A DNA stretch of 64,000 bases from contig NC_009357.1 in assembly GCF_000092065.1 (NCBI RefSeq), forward strand, positions 124,001-188,000, written 5' to 3'. Below the pieces are notes generated by a model. It made no database searches. It saw only the letters and a list, made by a program, of their open reading frames with translations, and was not told the origin of the DNA. Source of the stretch: Ostreococcus lucimarinus CCE9901 (taxonomy: Eukaryota; Chlorophyta; Mamiellophyceae; Mamiellales; Bathycoccaceae). The first letter of the stretch is position 1. Each line of letters opens with the position of its first letter. Shown here piece by piece: positions 8,899-19,458 of this stretch. The position numbers and the translations under genes are program-made.

Positions 8899-9476
8899 CT
8901 CGCGCTCGATCACCGCCTGAACGCTTGCGATCGCTCGCGCGATATCCAAGCCACCGATCACGATCACTCGATCGACGCAGTTCGCGTCGCGCGCGCGCGC
9001 ACCGTCGACGGCTCGCGATCGCCCTCGCGGGTGTTTCGCGGGACGTCACGCGGGATTCGACGATTCTCGCGCTTCACGCTGCGATCGACGCGTTCGAGCG
9101 CGCGCGAAGCGTCACGCGCGGTCGATGGAAAGTCGTGCGCTCGTCGCGCGCGCGTGGGCGGCGGACGGGCGTCGCGCGCGCGCGCGCGGCGGTGTCGCGT
9201 CACGCGCGGGTGTCGGGGACAGCGCGGCGATAACGTTCGTGCGATAAACAAATTTGATGCCTGTTTGGGCATTTGTAATACGGTGTTTGTCGCGCGTCGA
9301 AATACCCGAAAAAGTGCACTTTTTGCACTTTTTGCCCGAGTCTTATCTCTTCGTCGACGACGGCGACGCGCGACGACGACGCGCGACGGCGACGCGCGAC
9401 GAAGGGAGAGGAATCGGGCGCTGGTGATGAGATGATTCTAAGTCAAAGAGTGATTATCGCAACGACGCGGGATGGT
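8899..9476. other. Upstream region of the MYC_N-like gene and 3' flank of the eIF4G-like gene
   Basis: No gene is supported in these 578 bp. The part near 8,990-9,240 is CGCG-rich and probably holds the promoter of the minus-strand gene. A perfect 16-bp palindrome AAAAAGTGCACTTTTT sits at 9309-9324, followed at once by a second GCACTTTTT. At ~9360-9402 a motif of the form CGACGCGCGACG is repeated three times; it lies in the 3' flank of the eIF4G-like gene. Confidence 0.45.
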
Positions 9477-12400
9477 CTACGCGACGATGTCGCCGGGCAA
9501 GCCGAGCTTTTCGACGAGCTTGGGGACGACGGCGCCGTCGTCTTTGTCCACCTCGCCGCGAAGATCGGCGAGTTTGACGCCGGAAGCTTTCAATAACGCG
9601 GGCATTTTGTCGGTGTCGTCGCCGGCGAGCGCTTGCACGCGGGCGAGAACGTGAGCGAAGATGGTGAGGGCGAAACCTTCGGCTAAGATGTACCCGGGGT
9701 CTTCCCCCTCCGGCGTGGCTTTACGAAGGGCATCGGCGAGGGAGGCGAGCGTGCAAGAGCCATCGATAACTGGTCCAGCGAGAGAGGCGGCGATGTGGTC
9801 ACCAGCCTTGGGCAAGTCGCACATGACATCTTCGATGTTGTTGAAGAGCGGCGCAAAACCTTCAATCAACTGAGCGCCAGACATCGGGCCGTCAGAGGCG
9901 GCGAGCGCGCGAACGAGCCCGTACGCAGCCTCCCAGTCCATGTCGCGACGCTCAAAGCTCGTCGTCAAGAAGTATTCGATGAACGCAACGATGCGTCGCG
10001 GGTCCCACGTTGCGATGACCTTAACGGCTTCGCTGGTGTCCTTATCGTCATAAAAGTACTCCGTCGTCTTCTTGCGCTCAGCAATGAAAGCTGCGTCGTC
10101 GACCATGGCCTTCTCCTCCGTCGCCACCTTTGGCACAGGTACCGCCGCAGGCTTAGACTCAGCCGCTGAAAGTGTGCCTCGCGGCTGCGGAATGCTCGAT
10201 CGAGCGTCCATCTCGCGTGCGCCGCCGCCGCCTCTGACATCACCTCCCCCACGCTCGCGCTCGTCGCGCACGCCACTACCACCCGCACCACGTCGATCGC
10301 CACCGCCGAATGCACCTCGCGATTCGGTGCGTTGGAATCCGCCTGATCGATCGTCGCCACCTCGTGGCGCGCCACGGCTCGGGGGACGATCAAAGTCGCC
10401 GCCTCGGCGACTGTCGCTTCGCGGCATGGCACCAAATGAACCAGTGCGCTCGGGGCGACCGCCGGCACGGCGCGTTTGCTCCATGGCTGCGCGTTGTGCG
10501 TCGCGGTGAACGTCTTCAATCTTCTTCGGGCCTTCTTCCTTGCGACGCTCGCGCCACCCCTTGGCGCGAGTGTCCATGACGTCTTGCAACATGAATCGAT
10601 GACGAGAAGACATCTCTTCAGATTTGCTCAACACTTCCATGCGGCGGAAGTACGCATCCATGTACGCCTTGGCTTTTTGGTGATCAAGTTGACCGCCAAC
10701 AGTAGTCATGAGCTTACACAAAGCCTCCACGTCTTCCTCGTTCGGAGTCTTTTCGCCCTCGCCTAGAAGCTTCATGATGCACGTATGCATAATGCGTTCG
10801 GTGAGCATTGACTTTTTGAATAATTCACCGATGAAACGAATGTTACCGAGCATGCGTCTGCGCGCCTGGAGAAGTCTGTCCTCTCTCTTCAGTTGCTTGC
10901 GTCGCTCTTCGAGCGCAAGCTCCTCCTCAGTCTTCGGCTTTGGCGGTTCATCGATTTCACCATCCTCGAGCTCCTTCTCAGTCTCGGACTTTTCTTCACC
11001 CTCTTCACCCTCTTTCTTGTCGTCGTCTTCATCGTCACCCGCTTCAGCCTTGGCGATGGCTTTGTCGCCAGATTCGAACTCTTCTTGGCACTTGTTAAGA
11101 AGTACGCGCTTGAACGTGATAGCTTGTTGTCCCTCCGGCGCAGCGGGATCTAAGAATTCTACGCCCTCGCTCAAGAAGCGATCAGAAAGCACGCGACACA
11201 ACTCGGCGTACAAAGAAGAGAAGGTGGGCTCTTGAAGCGCCTTTTCGAACAATTGTCCGATGAGTCCGACCAAAGTGATGGCTTCGGTGATGCCGACGTC
11301 GAGAAGCTTCTCGAGAAGCTTCTCAAAGTTATCAGGTGTAAGCTTGTTGAGAATCGCCTTGAACGAACGCTGACGTTTCTGTTCTTCATCGTCCACGGTA
11401 CCAATGACGTACTTGTTATCTGTCTTGTGCAACTTCGGGAGCTCGCCTGCTGGGATGCGATATTGCGACTGGTTGTATCCGCCGCCACCGCGACGATCGC
11501 CGCGACGACCACCTTCGCCCGCGGGCAACTGTCGATGCGCCCACTTATCATCTCCTTTTTTACCGTCGTAACCACCGCCACCGCGGCTTCCACCGCCTCG
11601 ACGACCGCCGCCACCGCCGCGACCGCCACCGAACGATTGCACTCCCGGCGGACAAATGAAACCAGGCACGGGCCAGTAGTCAATGTCATCAGGAACGGTC
11701 CAATTCGCTGGCGTTGTTTGTGCGATCGGGGCATCGCGCATGGCTTTGAGCTCATCCACAGTGTACTTGCCATCGGCAGGTTTCGCCGCGAGGGTGAAGT
11801 CTGTAATCGGCGGCGGCAAGCGCGAGCGCTTCACGTCGGCGGCGGATCCAACGTCAGAGCCAGCGTCGGAGCCGATGCTCGAGACAGATTCCGACGTCGC
11901 GAGCTGCACCCCAGCCACGGCTTCGGCGAGCTCCTCGACGACTTTGTGCTTGGGCGGTTCGGGCGCCTTGGGCGCTTCCTCTTGCTTGGGAGGCTGCGGC
12001 TTGGGCGCTTCGGGAGCCTTGCGCAAAATGTCCGCCGCCGTCGGCGCCACGGGTTTCACCGGCGCCGGCGCGGGTGCCGGCACTTCCGCGGCTTTCGGTG
12101 CGACCGGTTCGGGCGCGGGCGCGGGCGCGGGCGGCGCCGCGGGCTTGGCCGCCATCGCCGCAAAGTTGATCGGCGGCGGCACCGCCGGCGCGGACGCGGC
12201 CGGCGCGACTGGCGCCGCCGGCGCCGCCGGCGCCGGCGATGCGACACCCGCAGGCGCCGCCGCTGCGACAGCAGCGGGCGACGCGCTCGCCGCGGGAGGC
12301 GTCGACGACACCGGCTTCTCAACCTTGACCTCTTGCTTCGTCTTCGGGTTAACAATCTTGATCGCCTTGCTCGCCACCTTTGTCGGCGGCGTCGACGGCG

Positions 12401-12827
12401 TCGACGGCGGTTTGATCCCCGGCGGCTTCGCGTACGCCGGCATTCCCATCGGTGGCATTCCCATCATCATCCCCGGATGAAACGGCGCTCCTCCCTGCAC
12501 GAACATCTGCCCCGGAGCCATCCCCGGCGCGCCCGGCTTCCCGCCCGGCGGCATCATCCCCATCATCGGTCCTCCCGGCATCGGTCGACCCCCCGGCGGC
12601 ATCCCCGGCATCCCCATTCCCGGTCCTCCCACCCCGGGCTTTCCTCCCCCGCCCTTCGCCATGTTCATCGTCCCGAACATGAACTGTTGCGGCGGCATGC
12701 CGCTCCCCGCCGCGCTCGCGATGACCTTCTTCTCCTCCTCCGTTCCCTTCGCCCCCCCCCCGCTCGCGTTCCCGCGCGGTTGCGGCACTCCCGGCGCCTG
12801 ATTACGATTCGGCATCGCGCCCGACAT
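9477..12827 (-). CDS. EIF4G: eIF4G/eIF(iso)4G-type translation initiation scaffold
   Basis: The product has 1,116 residues and no visible intron. Residues 1-350 are low complexity (Gly/Met/Pro then Ala/Pro) with a KIVNPKTKQEV segment typical of eIF4G N-terminal regions. A candidate eIF4E-binding motif YTVDELK lies at ~355-361. An RGG-like Gly/Arg region follows (400-450). The MIF4G domain (~487-740) begins SFKAILNKLTPDNFEKLLEK, the strongly conserved eIF4A/RNA-binding HEAT domain, interrupted by an acidic linker. An Arg/Gly-rich stretch follows and an MA3 domain occupies ~955-1080 (FYDDKDTSEAVKVIATWDP onward). The architecture is that of eIF4G, the scaffold joining eIF4E, eIF4A and the 40S subunit through eIF3 in the cytosol. 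The motif's last position is Lys, not hydrophobic, so eIF4E binding should be treated as likely but unproven. Confidence 0.93.
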   Translation of the reverse strand: MSGAMPNRNQAPGVPQPRGNASGGGAKGTEEEKKVIASAAGSGMPPQQFMFGTMNMAKGGGGKPGVGGPGMGMPGMPPGGRPMPGGPMMGMMPPGGKPGAPGMAPGQMFVQGGAPFHPGMMMGMPPMGMPAYAKPPGIKPPSTPSTPPTKVASKAIKIVNPKTKQEVKVEKPVSSTPPAASASPAAVAAAAPAGVASPAPAAPAAPVAPAASAPAVPPPINFAAMAAKPAAPPAPAPAPEPVAPKAAEVPAPAPAPVKPVAPTAADILRKAPEAPKPQPPKQEEAPKAPEPPKHKVVEELAEAVAGVQLATSESVSSIGSDAGSDVGSAADVKRSRLPPPITDFTLAAKPADGKYTVDELKAMRDAPIAQTTPANWTVPDDIDYWPVPGFICPPGVQSFGGGRGGGGGRRGGGSRGGGGYDGKKGDDKWAHRQLPAGEGGRRGDRRGGGGYNQSQYRIPAGELPKLHKTDNKYVIGTVDDEEQKRQRSFKAILNKLTPDNFEKLLEKLLDVGITEAITLVGLIGQLFEKALQEPTFSSLYAELCRVLSDRFLSEGVEFLDPAAPEGQQAITFKRVLLNKCQEEFESGDKAIAKAEAGDDEDDDKKEGEEGEEKSETEKELEDGEIDEPPKPKTEEELALEERRKQLKREDRLLQARRRMLGNIRFIGELFKKSMLTERIMHTCIMKLLGEGEKTPNEEDVEALCKLMTTVGGQLDHQKAKAYMDAYFRRMEVLSKSEEMSSRHRFMLQDVMDTRAKGWRERRKEEGPKKIEDVHRDAQRAAMEQTRRAGGRPERTGSFGAMPRSDSRRGGDFDRPPSRGAPRGGDDRSGGFQRTESRGAFGGGDRRGAGGSGVRDERERGGGDVRGGGGAREMDARSSIPQPRGTLSAAESKPAAVPVPKVATEEKAMVDDAAFIAERKKTTEYFYDDKDTSEAVKVIATWDPRRIVAFIEYFLTTSFERRDMDWEAAYGLVRALAASDGPMSGAQLIEGFAPLFNNIEDVMCDLPKAGDHIAASLAGPVIDGSCTLASLADALRKATPEGEDPGYILAEGFALTIFAHVLARVQALAGDDTDKMPALLKASGVKLADLRGEVDKDDGAVVPKLVEKLGLPGDIVA

Positions 12828-13363
12828 CTCTCGAGTCGTCCCTCGCGTCTCCGCGCCCTCCGCGCGCGTCGCGCGCGCCGATCGATCGCCGACGCTCGCC
12901 TCGCCGCCGCCGATCGACGCGCCGCGCGCCGTCGCTCGCCGTCGCTCGCGGTCGCTCGCGTCCGCCGAGTCGTCGCGCGCTCGGATCGTCGTCGACCGAT
13001 CGGCGCTCGCGTCGAAGTCGGACGTGCGCGAGACGCGCCGTCGTTCTGCCGTCGCCGCGCCGCGCGCGCGTCGCCTCGTCGTCGGGCGAGGTCAAAACGC
13101 TCGGTGATTAGGGTCACGCGCGCACATGGCCTCGCGCGCGTCGAGACTACGGCGTCGCGCGTCCTCGTGCGTTTATCTCGATCGACGCGCGCCGTCGATC
13201 GCGGTCGCGCGATCGATCGACGCCTCGAGGGTCGACGCGCGCGCGCGATCGAGGTTCGATCGCGGGTTCGATCGACGCGGGCGCGCGCGGGGCGTCGCGC
13301 GGCGCGGCGCGGCGCGGCGCGGCGCGCGAGACGACGACGCGCGACGACGCGAGGCGACGCGGG
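12828..13363. promoter_or_regulatory. Divergent promoter between eIF4G-like and PNPase genes
   Basis: The 536-bp region lies between two start codons on opposite strands. It is very rich in CG and in GATCGACG and CGATCG words, especially 13,165-13,285, where several GGTTCGATCG and CGATCGACG units cluster. These resemble the dispersed element described for the promoters at 23, 50 and 56 kb, but more loosely. No gene is supported here. Confidence 0.5.
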
Positions 13364-16300
13364 ATGGACGCGCGCGCGACGTCGAGGGCGTCGGCGTGGA
13401 CGCGCGCGCGCGAGACGCGCGCGAGGGGCGAGCGACGCGCGGCGAGCGGCGACGGCGCGCGCGCGCGGGCGAACGCGCGGCGGCGAGCGACGCGCGCGAC
13501 GCGCGCGCGAGGGGCGGAGCACGCGCTGGACGCGCTGTACCTGGGCGGACGCGCCGAGCGGGACGCGCGCGAGCTCGTGCTGCGGATCGGGGAGAGCGAG
13601 GTGAGGCTGGAGACTGGGAAGATTGGGTTGCAGGCGAACGGCGCGGTGTTCGCGAGCGAGGGGGAGACGGTGCTGTACAACACGGCGTGCGCGTCGAGGG
13701 AGTGCACGGGAGATGGGTCGTTCGTGCCGCTGACGGTGAATTACGCGGAGCGGTTCTCGGCGGCGGGGAGGACGTCGGGAGGGTATAAGAAGCGAGACGG
13801 GGGGTTAAGAGAAAACGAGACGCTCAAGGCGCGATTGGTCGATCGGCCGATACGACCGATGATGTACAAGGGATGGGGATACGAAACGCAGGTTTTGCAG
13901 TGGTTGATGAGTTTTGACGCCGAGCGATCGACGGATGCGCTGGCGATCACGGCGGCGTCGGCGGCGTTGGCGGTGAGCGACATTCCGCTGAAGAAGCCCG
14001 TCGTGGGCGTTCGAGTGGGTCTGATGCCTGGCTCGGATGAACCGGTGGTGAATCCGACGTCGGAACAAATGAAACAATCGAGATTGGACTTGGTGCTCGC
14101 CGGCACGGACGAGGCGGTGCTCATGATTGAGGGCTTTTGCGACTTTTTGACCACGGATGAAATGTTGCGAGCGATTGAAAAGGGCCAAGAGGCGGTGGCC
14201 AAGGCGTGCAAGGAAATTGACGCTTGGGCCGCAACTGTCGCGCCGCAGAAGATGATGCAAAAACTCATCGTGCAGCCCGAGGGCGTGGACGAGGCTGTCG
14301 CTGCGCTCGTGGAGGATGAATTGAAGCAAGCCATCGTCGTTCCGATCAAGCAAGAGCGAGGGGCGATGATTGGCGCCGCCCGCGAACGCGCAGTGGAAGC
14401 TCTTCAAGATGAATTCCAGGTACGTCAGTGGTTGCGCATACGCTGTCTCGCGCGAATCGGCGCTATTTCTCGCGCGAAACCTCGATAAGTCCCGCGCTCT
14501 ACCGAATAGTCGCAGCCGTTTCTCTCGAGAACTTGTTGGTTGCGGCTCAACTGCGAGCGCGTAAAGAAACGTGAATGCTTCGAACGGGCGCCCAGCCCAC
14601 CTTGGTGTCGCAGCCGAGTACTTCTGGATCCGCCCTTTGCACGCATTGCAAATTCTTGACGACGCCGCGAGCGAGACGGAACCGACTGACTTATGTACAC
14701 TTTTTCACACATCGTCGCAGGCTTCCGCCGTAATCAACGCGTGCGGCAAAATTGAGTCACGCGCCCTTCGCGACGTGATCCGAACCAAAGGTCGTCGTCA
14801 AGATGGTCGCACGACGTCGATGATTCGTCCGATTGCGTGCGAGGCGGGTATACTTCCTCGAACGCATGGCAGCTCGTTATTTACTCGCGGCGAAACGCAA
14901 GCCATCGGCGTCGCGACTCTCGGCGGTAGTCAGGATGCTCAGCGTCAAGACGACGTCGAAGCGGGCGAAGACAAACGCTTCATGTTGCACTACTTCTTCC
15001 CTCCGTCATCTGTTGGCGAAACTGGTCGCACGGGTGGCGCATCCCGACGTGAGATTGGTCACGGAAACTTGGCTGAACGCGCGCTCATGCCCATCCTTCC
15101 ATCGGAGGAGGACTTCCCTTTCGTGTGCAAACTGGAAAGCACAATCACGGAAAGTAACGGTTCCTCGTCAATGGCCACTGTCTGCGCGGGCACGCTCGCT
15201 TTGCTCGATGCCGGTGTTCCTATTAAAAGGTGCGGGTTTGGCGACATAGTCGTCGCGGAAATATTTTTCGAAAAAGCCAGGTCCTTAAGAACGCTCTTCG
15301 TTGCGCCGCTTTTGTGGTGTATGGAGAGAGATCGAGTCATAACTTGGCGACATTCAGATGCATAGCGACGCGTTTTGCGTCGTTTATTTGCTGCTGCGCT
15401 AGCGGTTGAACCGTGGAACGGACGATTCTTCAACTGTCCCGCGCTGTATTCAAACGCCGCGCGGAAATTTGTTTCTCGCGTCGCGCTCGCTCTCTCAGTC
15501 ACTGACCTTTTTTTATATTTTCAATTCGCAGGAAAGTCGCGGGTATCGCCATGGGCTTAATTTTGGGTTCTGAAGCCGCGGGCGGTGGCGATGAGCTCGA
15601 GCCCATCGTTCTCACCGATATCTTGGGCTCTGAAGACGCGCTCGGCGACATGGATTTTAAAGTTGCAGGCGACAAGGACGGTATCACCGCGTTCCAGATG
15701 GATATCAAGGTCGAAGGTATCACGATCGATGTCATGAAAACCGCGCTCGAAGAGGCGCAAAAGGGACTCGTGCACATCCTCGGCGAGATGGAAAAATGTG
15801 ACCCTGCGCCCGCGGGCGCCACGAGCAAGTATGCCCCGCGCATCGCTTCCATCGCGGTGCCGGAGAAGTACTTTGGCAAAGTCATCGGTAAGGGTGGGGA
15901 GACCATTCGTTCCATCATGGAGAAGACTGGTGCTGAGAACATCGATGTTAACAAAGAAAAGGAGATGGTGTTTGTCACTGGTGGCGCTGACGCGGACCTC
16001 GATGCGGCGATTCGGATGATCGAGGGCATGATTGTTGAACCAGAGGTGGGTAAAATTTATCGCGGCTGCGTCGTGAAGAAGGTTGTTGAATTCGGCTGCT
16101 TTGTTGAATATTTGCCGGGTCTCGAAGGACTTGTCCATATCAGTGAGCTCGACGTTTCACGCGTGCCAAACGTCTCCGACGTGACGTCCGAAGGAGCGGT
16201 GATGGATGTCAAGATTATCGCGGTCGATAATCGTGGTAAAACCAGTCTGAGTCGCAAAGAAGTTTTATTGGAGGAAAACCCAGAACTCGCCGCGGCCGGT

Positions 16301-16438
16301 TCTATGTCCGACGACAGCGCGAATGAAAGGAACGGTGGTGGCGGCGGACGAGGTGGTGGCGGACGCGGGGGTCGCGGTGGTCGTGCAGGACCGAAACGTG
16401 ATTCGGGCGGCCCCAAGCGCGACTCGGGCGGGTTCTAA
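13364..16438 (+). CDS. PNP: Plastid polynucleotide phosphorylase (PNPase), three exons
   Basis: Exons 13364-14419, 14721-15229 and 15532-16438 join in frame to 823 codons. The introns are 301 and 302 nt, start GTACGT and GTGCGG, carry ACTGAC 31 and 26 nt before the end, and end in GCAG. The order is: Arg/Ala-rich transit peptide (~1-50); first RNase PH domain ([20 protein letters not shown]); helical linker; second RNase PH domain ([60 protein letters not shown], continuing across intron 2 into VAGIAMGL); KH domain ([20 protein letters not shown]); S1 domain ([19 protein letters not shown] region); and a Gly/Arg-rich tail. PNPase degrades RNA 3' to 5' with phosphate and trims chloroplast transcripts. 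Plastid targeting is inferred from the N terminus. Confidence 0.93.
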
Positions 16439-16504
16439 TTTTTCTGATTTTTCGCGCATTTTTATCGGCATTACTAGATGTAGAGCTAGGCTATTGCGAT
16501 TGAC

Positions 16505-19033
16505 TTAAAGCTTAAAGCGCTCCTCGCTAGCAGATCCCCGAGTAGACCCCCGAGTTCCTTCACGAAACACCTTCTTCGGCGTCGAATTTTTCACCGACTT
16601 GGCTTTGGGCTTCCCCTTTTCGTCTTTGAAGGCGTGGTCCGCGTGTCGATGCGCGTCCAGGCGCTCGATGAGATCAGCTTTGCGTCCCTTTGTCGGTAGC
16701 CCATGGCATTTCAACTCCAGCTTGAGTTCCCCCACTTGCTTCTTTTCCCACGCTCGCCGCGGATCCACCGCCTCGTCTTCTGCTTCCTCTGGGTCGGCGT
16801 TCATCGTAGCGTCGGCGTTCGTGTCGTCGTCTTCATCTTCGTCTTCATCTTCGTCTTCATCTTCGTCTGGTTCGGACTCTGATTCAGGCTCTGAGCCAGC
16901 GTTCGAATCAGACGAATCTGATACATCCGCTTCTCGGCTTCGCTTCTTCCCCGACGACGGACTCCGTGCTGCTGGTGTTTCTTCGGAACGCCTCTCTTTT
17001 CGTGGCAAATTTTCTTGACATCCATTCGTATCATCACCTTTTCGCCCTTCCAGAGCCGAGATATCGATATGTCGAAACTTTGGCTTGATTTCGTCCTCTT
17101 CGCTTTCACGCTTTATCTCCACGCCCTCCTTCGGAGCTTCTGAGCCATCCTCCACGTTTGCATCGGCATCCGCGTCGGTATCAGCTTTGGCTTTGAATTT
17201 AGCGTGTTGCTGTTTGGCGTTATTTTGCCTATCCAGGACTCCAAGCGCGGCGGCGAGGCGCGATCCTGAGCCTGCCGCCGCACGAGCCGCGCCACCTCTC
17301 TCCGCGATGCCAAGCGCCGCTTCCTTCGCTTGCATGTCCATTAAGGGCTTCAATAAATCACCTGCATTCGGCGGATAAAACAAACGCTCAGCTTTTTTGC
17401 GATGGTGTTCGGCACGCAGCAAGACATCCGACTCGGTGGCGGCGTCGTCAGATTCGTTTTCATCCTTTGACGTGATGGAATCGCCTTCAGATGAATCCTT
17501 CGTCGGGCGAAGTGCTCCATGCGCGGCCGTTTCTTGCAGATGCTTTCGTGCCTTTATGGCAAACTTTCCATAGTCCATATGCCAACGAAGTCTCAGAGTT
17601 TCCAACATGCTTTGCACCGTGCCGAGGACGCCTCCAGTACCTCCCGCCTCGTGCTGCTCGATCCCCGATCCGAAGTCCACGTCTGTGCCGTACGGCATGA
17701 ACGGAGTGACGGCCAGAATGTGCGACTGCGCTTCAGCCTCCCATACGACAGTTCTATCGTCTACGATGACCGTGAGTTCGGCGGGAAAGTGAGCGCCGCA
17801 CGTCGTGCGCAAAGATTTCATCTCGTCCACGCCGACGGACTTGACTCTGTGCTCGAGTTGTGCGGGTTCAAACACCGCCCCGTGCGGATCTAAAATCCTA
17901 CAAACCTCCCGCGCGTAGTTATTGGAAGCTTTTGTACAAACAAAAACTTCAGCGCGCTTTGATTGACGACCGTCGGATCCGGCCAAGTACTTTCGCATCT
18001 CCTCCCAACCCGGACGCACGTGCACGAGCATCGCCGTGGCGGGGTTTGCCGGGTTGATCACCGTGAACACGAGCATCGCGCCCTTGATGTGCGGACTCGG
18101 AATTCGAATAATGTTTCGCAATCTTTGCATACCGTTGGGCAAGCTCTCGATCTCTGGAATCGTCACCGATCGTCTGTTGTTGTGCGTCACCGCGCCTTCG
18201 GAACAATACTGGTACAGCATCGCTCTATCGGTTTGCAAGCGCCGCAGCGCTTGCTCGCACGCAATCTTATCCTGCTTCACCTCTTCAATCATCACCGTCG
18301 AAACCCTCGGATTCGTCACGTCGAACTTCATCAGGCTCACCATTTTCAACCGCGTCGCCTCGATGCGTCGATCCAACATGTGCAGCGTCGTCGACTGCAC
18401 GAGCGTCTCGTCCAAATCAAACACCACCACCAAGCGATTATGTTTCAACAACGGTTGCGCGTACGCCGGCGCCATCTCATCCGTTTTAAACGCCACAAAC
18501 CGCGTCGTCGCGGACGCTCCTCCGTCCGCCCGCCTCTCATCTCCCGTCCCCTCGCCTCCGTCCTCTTCGCCTTCGCGCGTCGCCTCCGGCACCGCCACCA
18601 AGTGCAGTTCCCCGCTCGTCCTCCCCTCCCCATCCTTCATCTGCACCACCGCGCTCTTATTCTCCCGCGTCATCTCCGCGTGTAACTCCTCGATCGCTCG
18701 TCTCTCCTCCTCCTCGCACGTCGCGCACGGCGCGCATCGAAACGACGGCGCGCCCCCGCTCGAGCGCGCGAGAAAGTGCAGCGCCGCGAGCGGATCGAAC
18801 GCGTCTCGAGATTCCCAGAACCCAACGATCGCCATCTCCCCCCCCGCGCCGCGCAATTCTTCCAGCAGCGTCTCGTTCGCCGTTCGCTTCGCGCCCGCGT
18901 TCGCTTCGCGCGCGTCGCCGTCGTCGTTCGCGCGCGGATCCTCCGCGACGCCCTCGAGCGCGTCGCACGCGAGCCTGAGCCCCGTCTGACGCTCGCGCTT
19001 CACCACGCTCGCCGTGAGCGCGACCGGCGGCAT
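16505..19033 (-). CDS. FCP1/CPL-type CTD phosphatase with a C-terminal SAP domain
   Basis: The product has 842 residues. The catalytic DxDxT motif is VVFDLDETLVQS at ~203-214, the signature of FCP1/SCP phosphatases, which use the first Asp as nucleophile with Mg2+. The rest of the fold follows: LVHVRPGWEEMRKYLAG, AEVFVCTKASNNYAREV, RILDPHGAVF and LTVIVDDRTVVWE, closest in pattern to plant CPL1/CPL2. These enzymes dephosphorylate the RNA polymerase II CTD. The C-terminal half is disordered: Glu/Asp runs encoded by a 12-bp tandem repeat near 16,830-16,862, then a SAP motif (KLELKCHGLPTKGRKADLIE) typical of DNA-binding chromatin proteins. A Cys cluster CAPCATCEEEE at ~100 might bind metal. No BRCT domain is visible. 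The stop lies 66 bp from the convergent PNPase stop. Confidence 0.85.
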   Translation of the reverse strand: MPPVALTASVVKRERQTGLRLACDALEGVAEDPRANDDGDAREANAGAKRTANETLLEELRGAGGEMAIVGFWESRDAFDPLAALHFLARSSGGAPSFRCAPCATCEEEERRAIEELHAEMTRENKSAVVQMKDGEGRTSGELHLVAVPEATREGEEDGGEGTGDERRADGGASATTRFVAFKTDEMAPAYAQPLLKHNRLVVVFDLDETLVQSTTLHMLDRRIEATRLKMVSLMKFDVTNPRVSTVMIEEVKQDKIACEQALRRLQTDRAMLYQYCSEGAVTHNNRRSVTIPEIESLPNGMQRLRNIIRIPSPHIKGAMLVFTVINPANPATAMLVHVRPGWEEMRKYLAGSDGRQSKRAEVFVCTKASNNYAREVCRILDPHGAVFEPAQLEHRVKSVGVDEMKSLRTTCGAHFPAELTVIVDDRTVVWEAEAQSHILAVTPFMPYGTDVDFGSGIEQHEAGGTGGVLGTVQSMLETLRLRWHMDYGKFAIKARKHLQETAAHGALRPTKDSSEGDSITSKDENESDDAATESDVLLRAEHHRKKAERLFYPPNAGDLLKPLMDMQAKEAALGIAERGGAARAAAGSGSRLAAALGVLDRQNNAKQQHAKFKAKADTDADADANVEDGSEAPKEGVEIKRESEEDEIKPKFRHIDISALEGRKGDDTNGCQENLPRKERRSEETPAARSPSSGKKRSREADVSDSSDSNAGSEPESESEPDEDEDEDEDEDEDDDTNADATMNADPEEAEDEAVDPRRAWEKKQVGELKLELKCHGLPTKGRKADLIERLDAHRHADHAFKDEKGKPKAKSVKNSTPKKVFREGTRGSTRGSASEERFKL

Positions 19034-19180
19034 CGTCGCCGTCGTCCGCGTCCGCGCGCGGCGCGCGGGCGTCGCGCGGCGCGACGCGAGGCGGCGAATG
19101 CCGCCGACGCGCGCGCGACGACGCGGTCGAGCGCGGCGTCAGAGCGCCGCGCGCGGACGCCGCGCGCGGGCGAGGCGGCG

Positions 19181-19426
19181 ATGGCGGCGCGCGCGGCGGC
19201 GCGCGCGGCGGCGCGCGACGGCGCGACGCGCGACGCGCGCGCGCGCGCGGGACGCGCGCGGGAACGGCGCGCGTCCGCGAGGCGAACGCCGATGGTTCGC
19301 GCGACGACGCGGGACGAGCGCGCGCGCGTGTACATCGAGCACACGGATGCGTACGGCGTGGTGTTTTACGCGAATTACTTCGCGTTCGCGTCGAACGCGG
19401 CGGAGGCGCTCGGGAGAGTCGCGGCG

Positions 19427-19458
<32 letters not shown>

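Noticed and set aside
11232-13604. A 790-codon plus-strand frame over the eIF4G-like gene and promoter
   Set aside because: The product is almost entirely Arg/His/Ala with no recognisable motif; it is a shadow of the Gly/Pro-rich eIF4G-like gene.
15230-15531. PNPase intron regions as separate genes (frames ending near 14488 and 15365)
   Set aside because: These frames are exon plus intron read-through; splicing at GT-AG sites with ACTGAC restores the complete second RNase PH domain.
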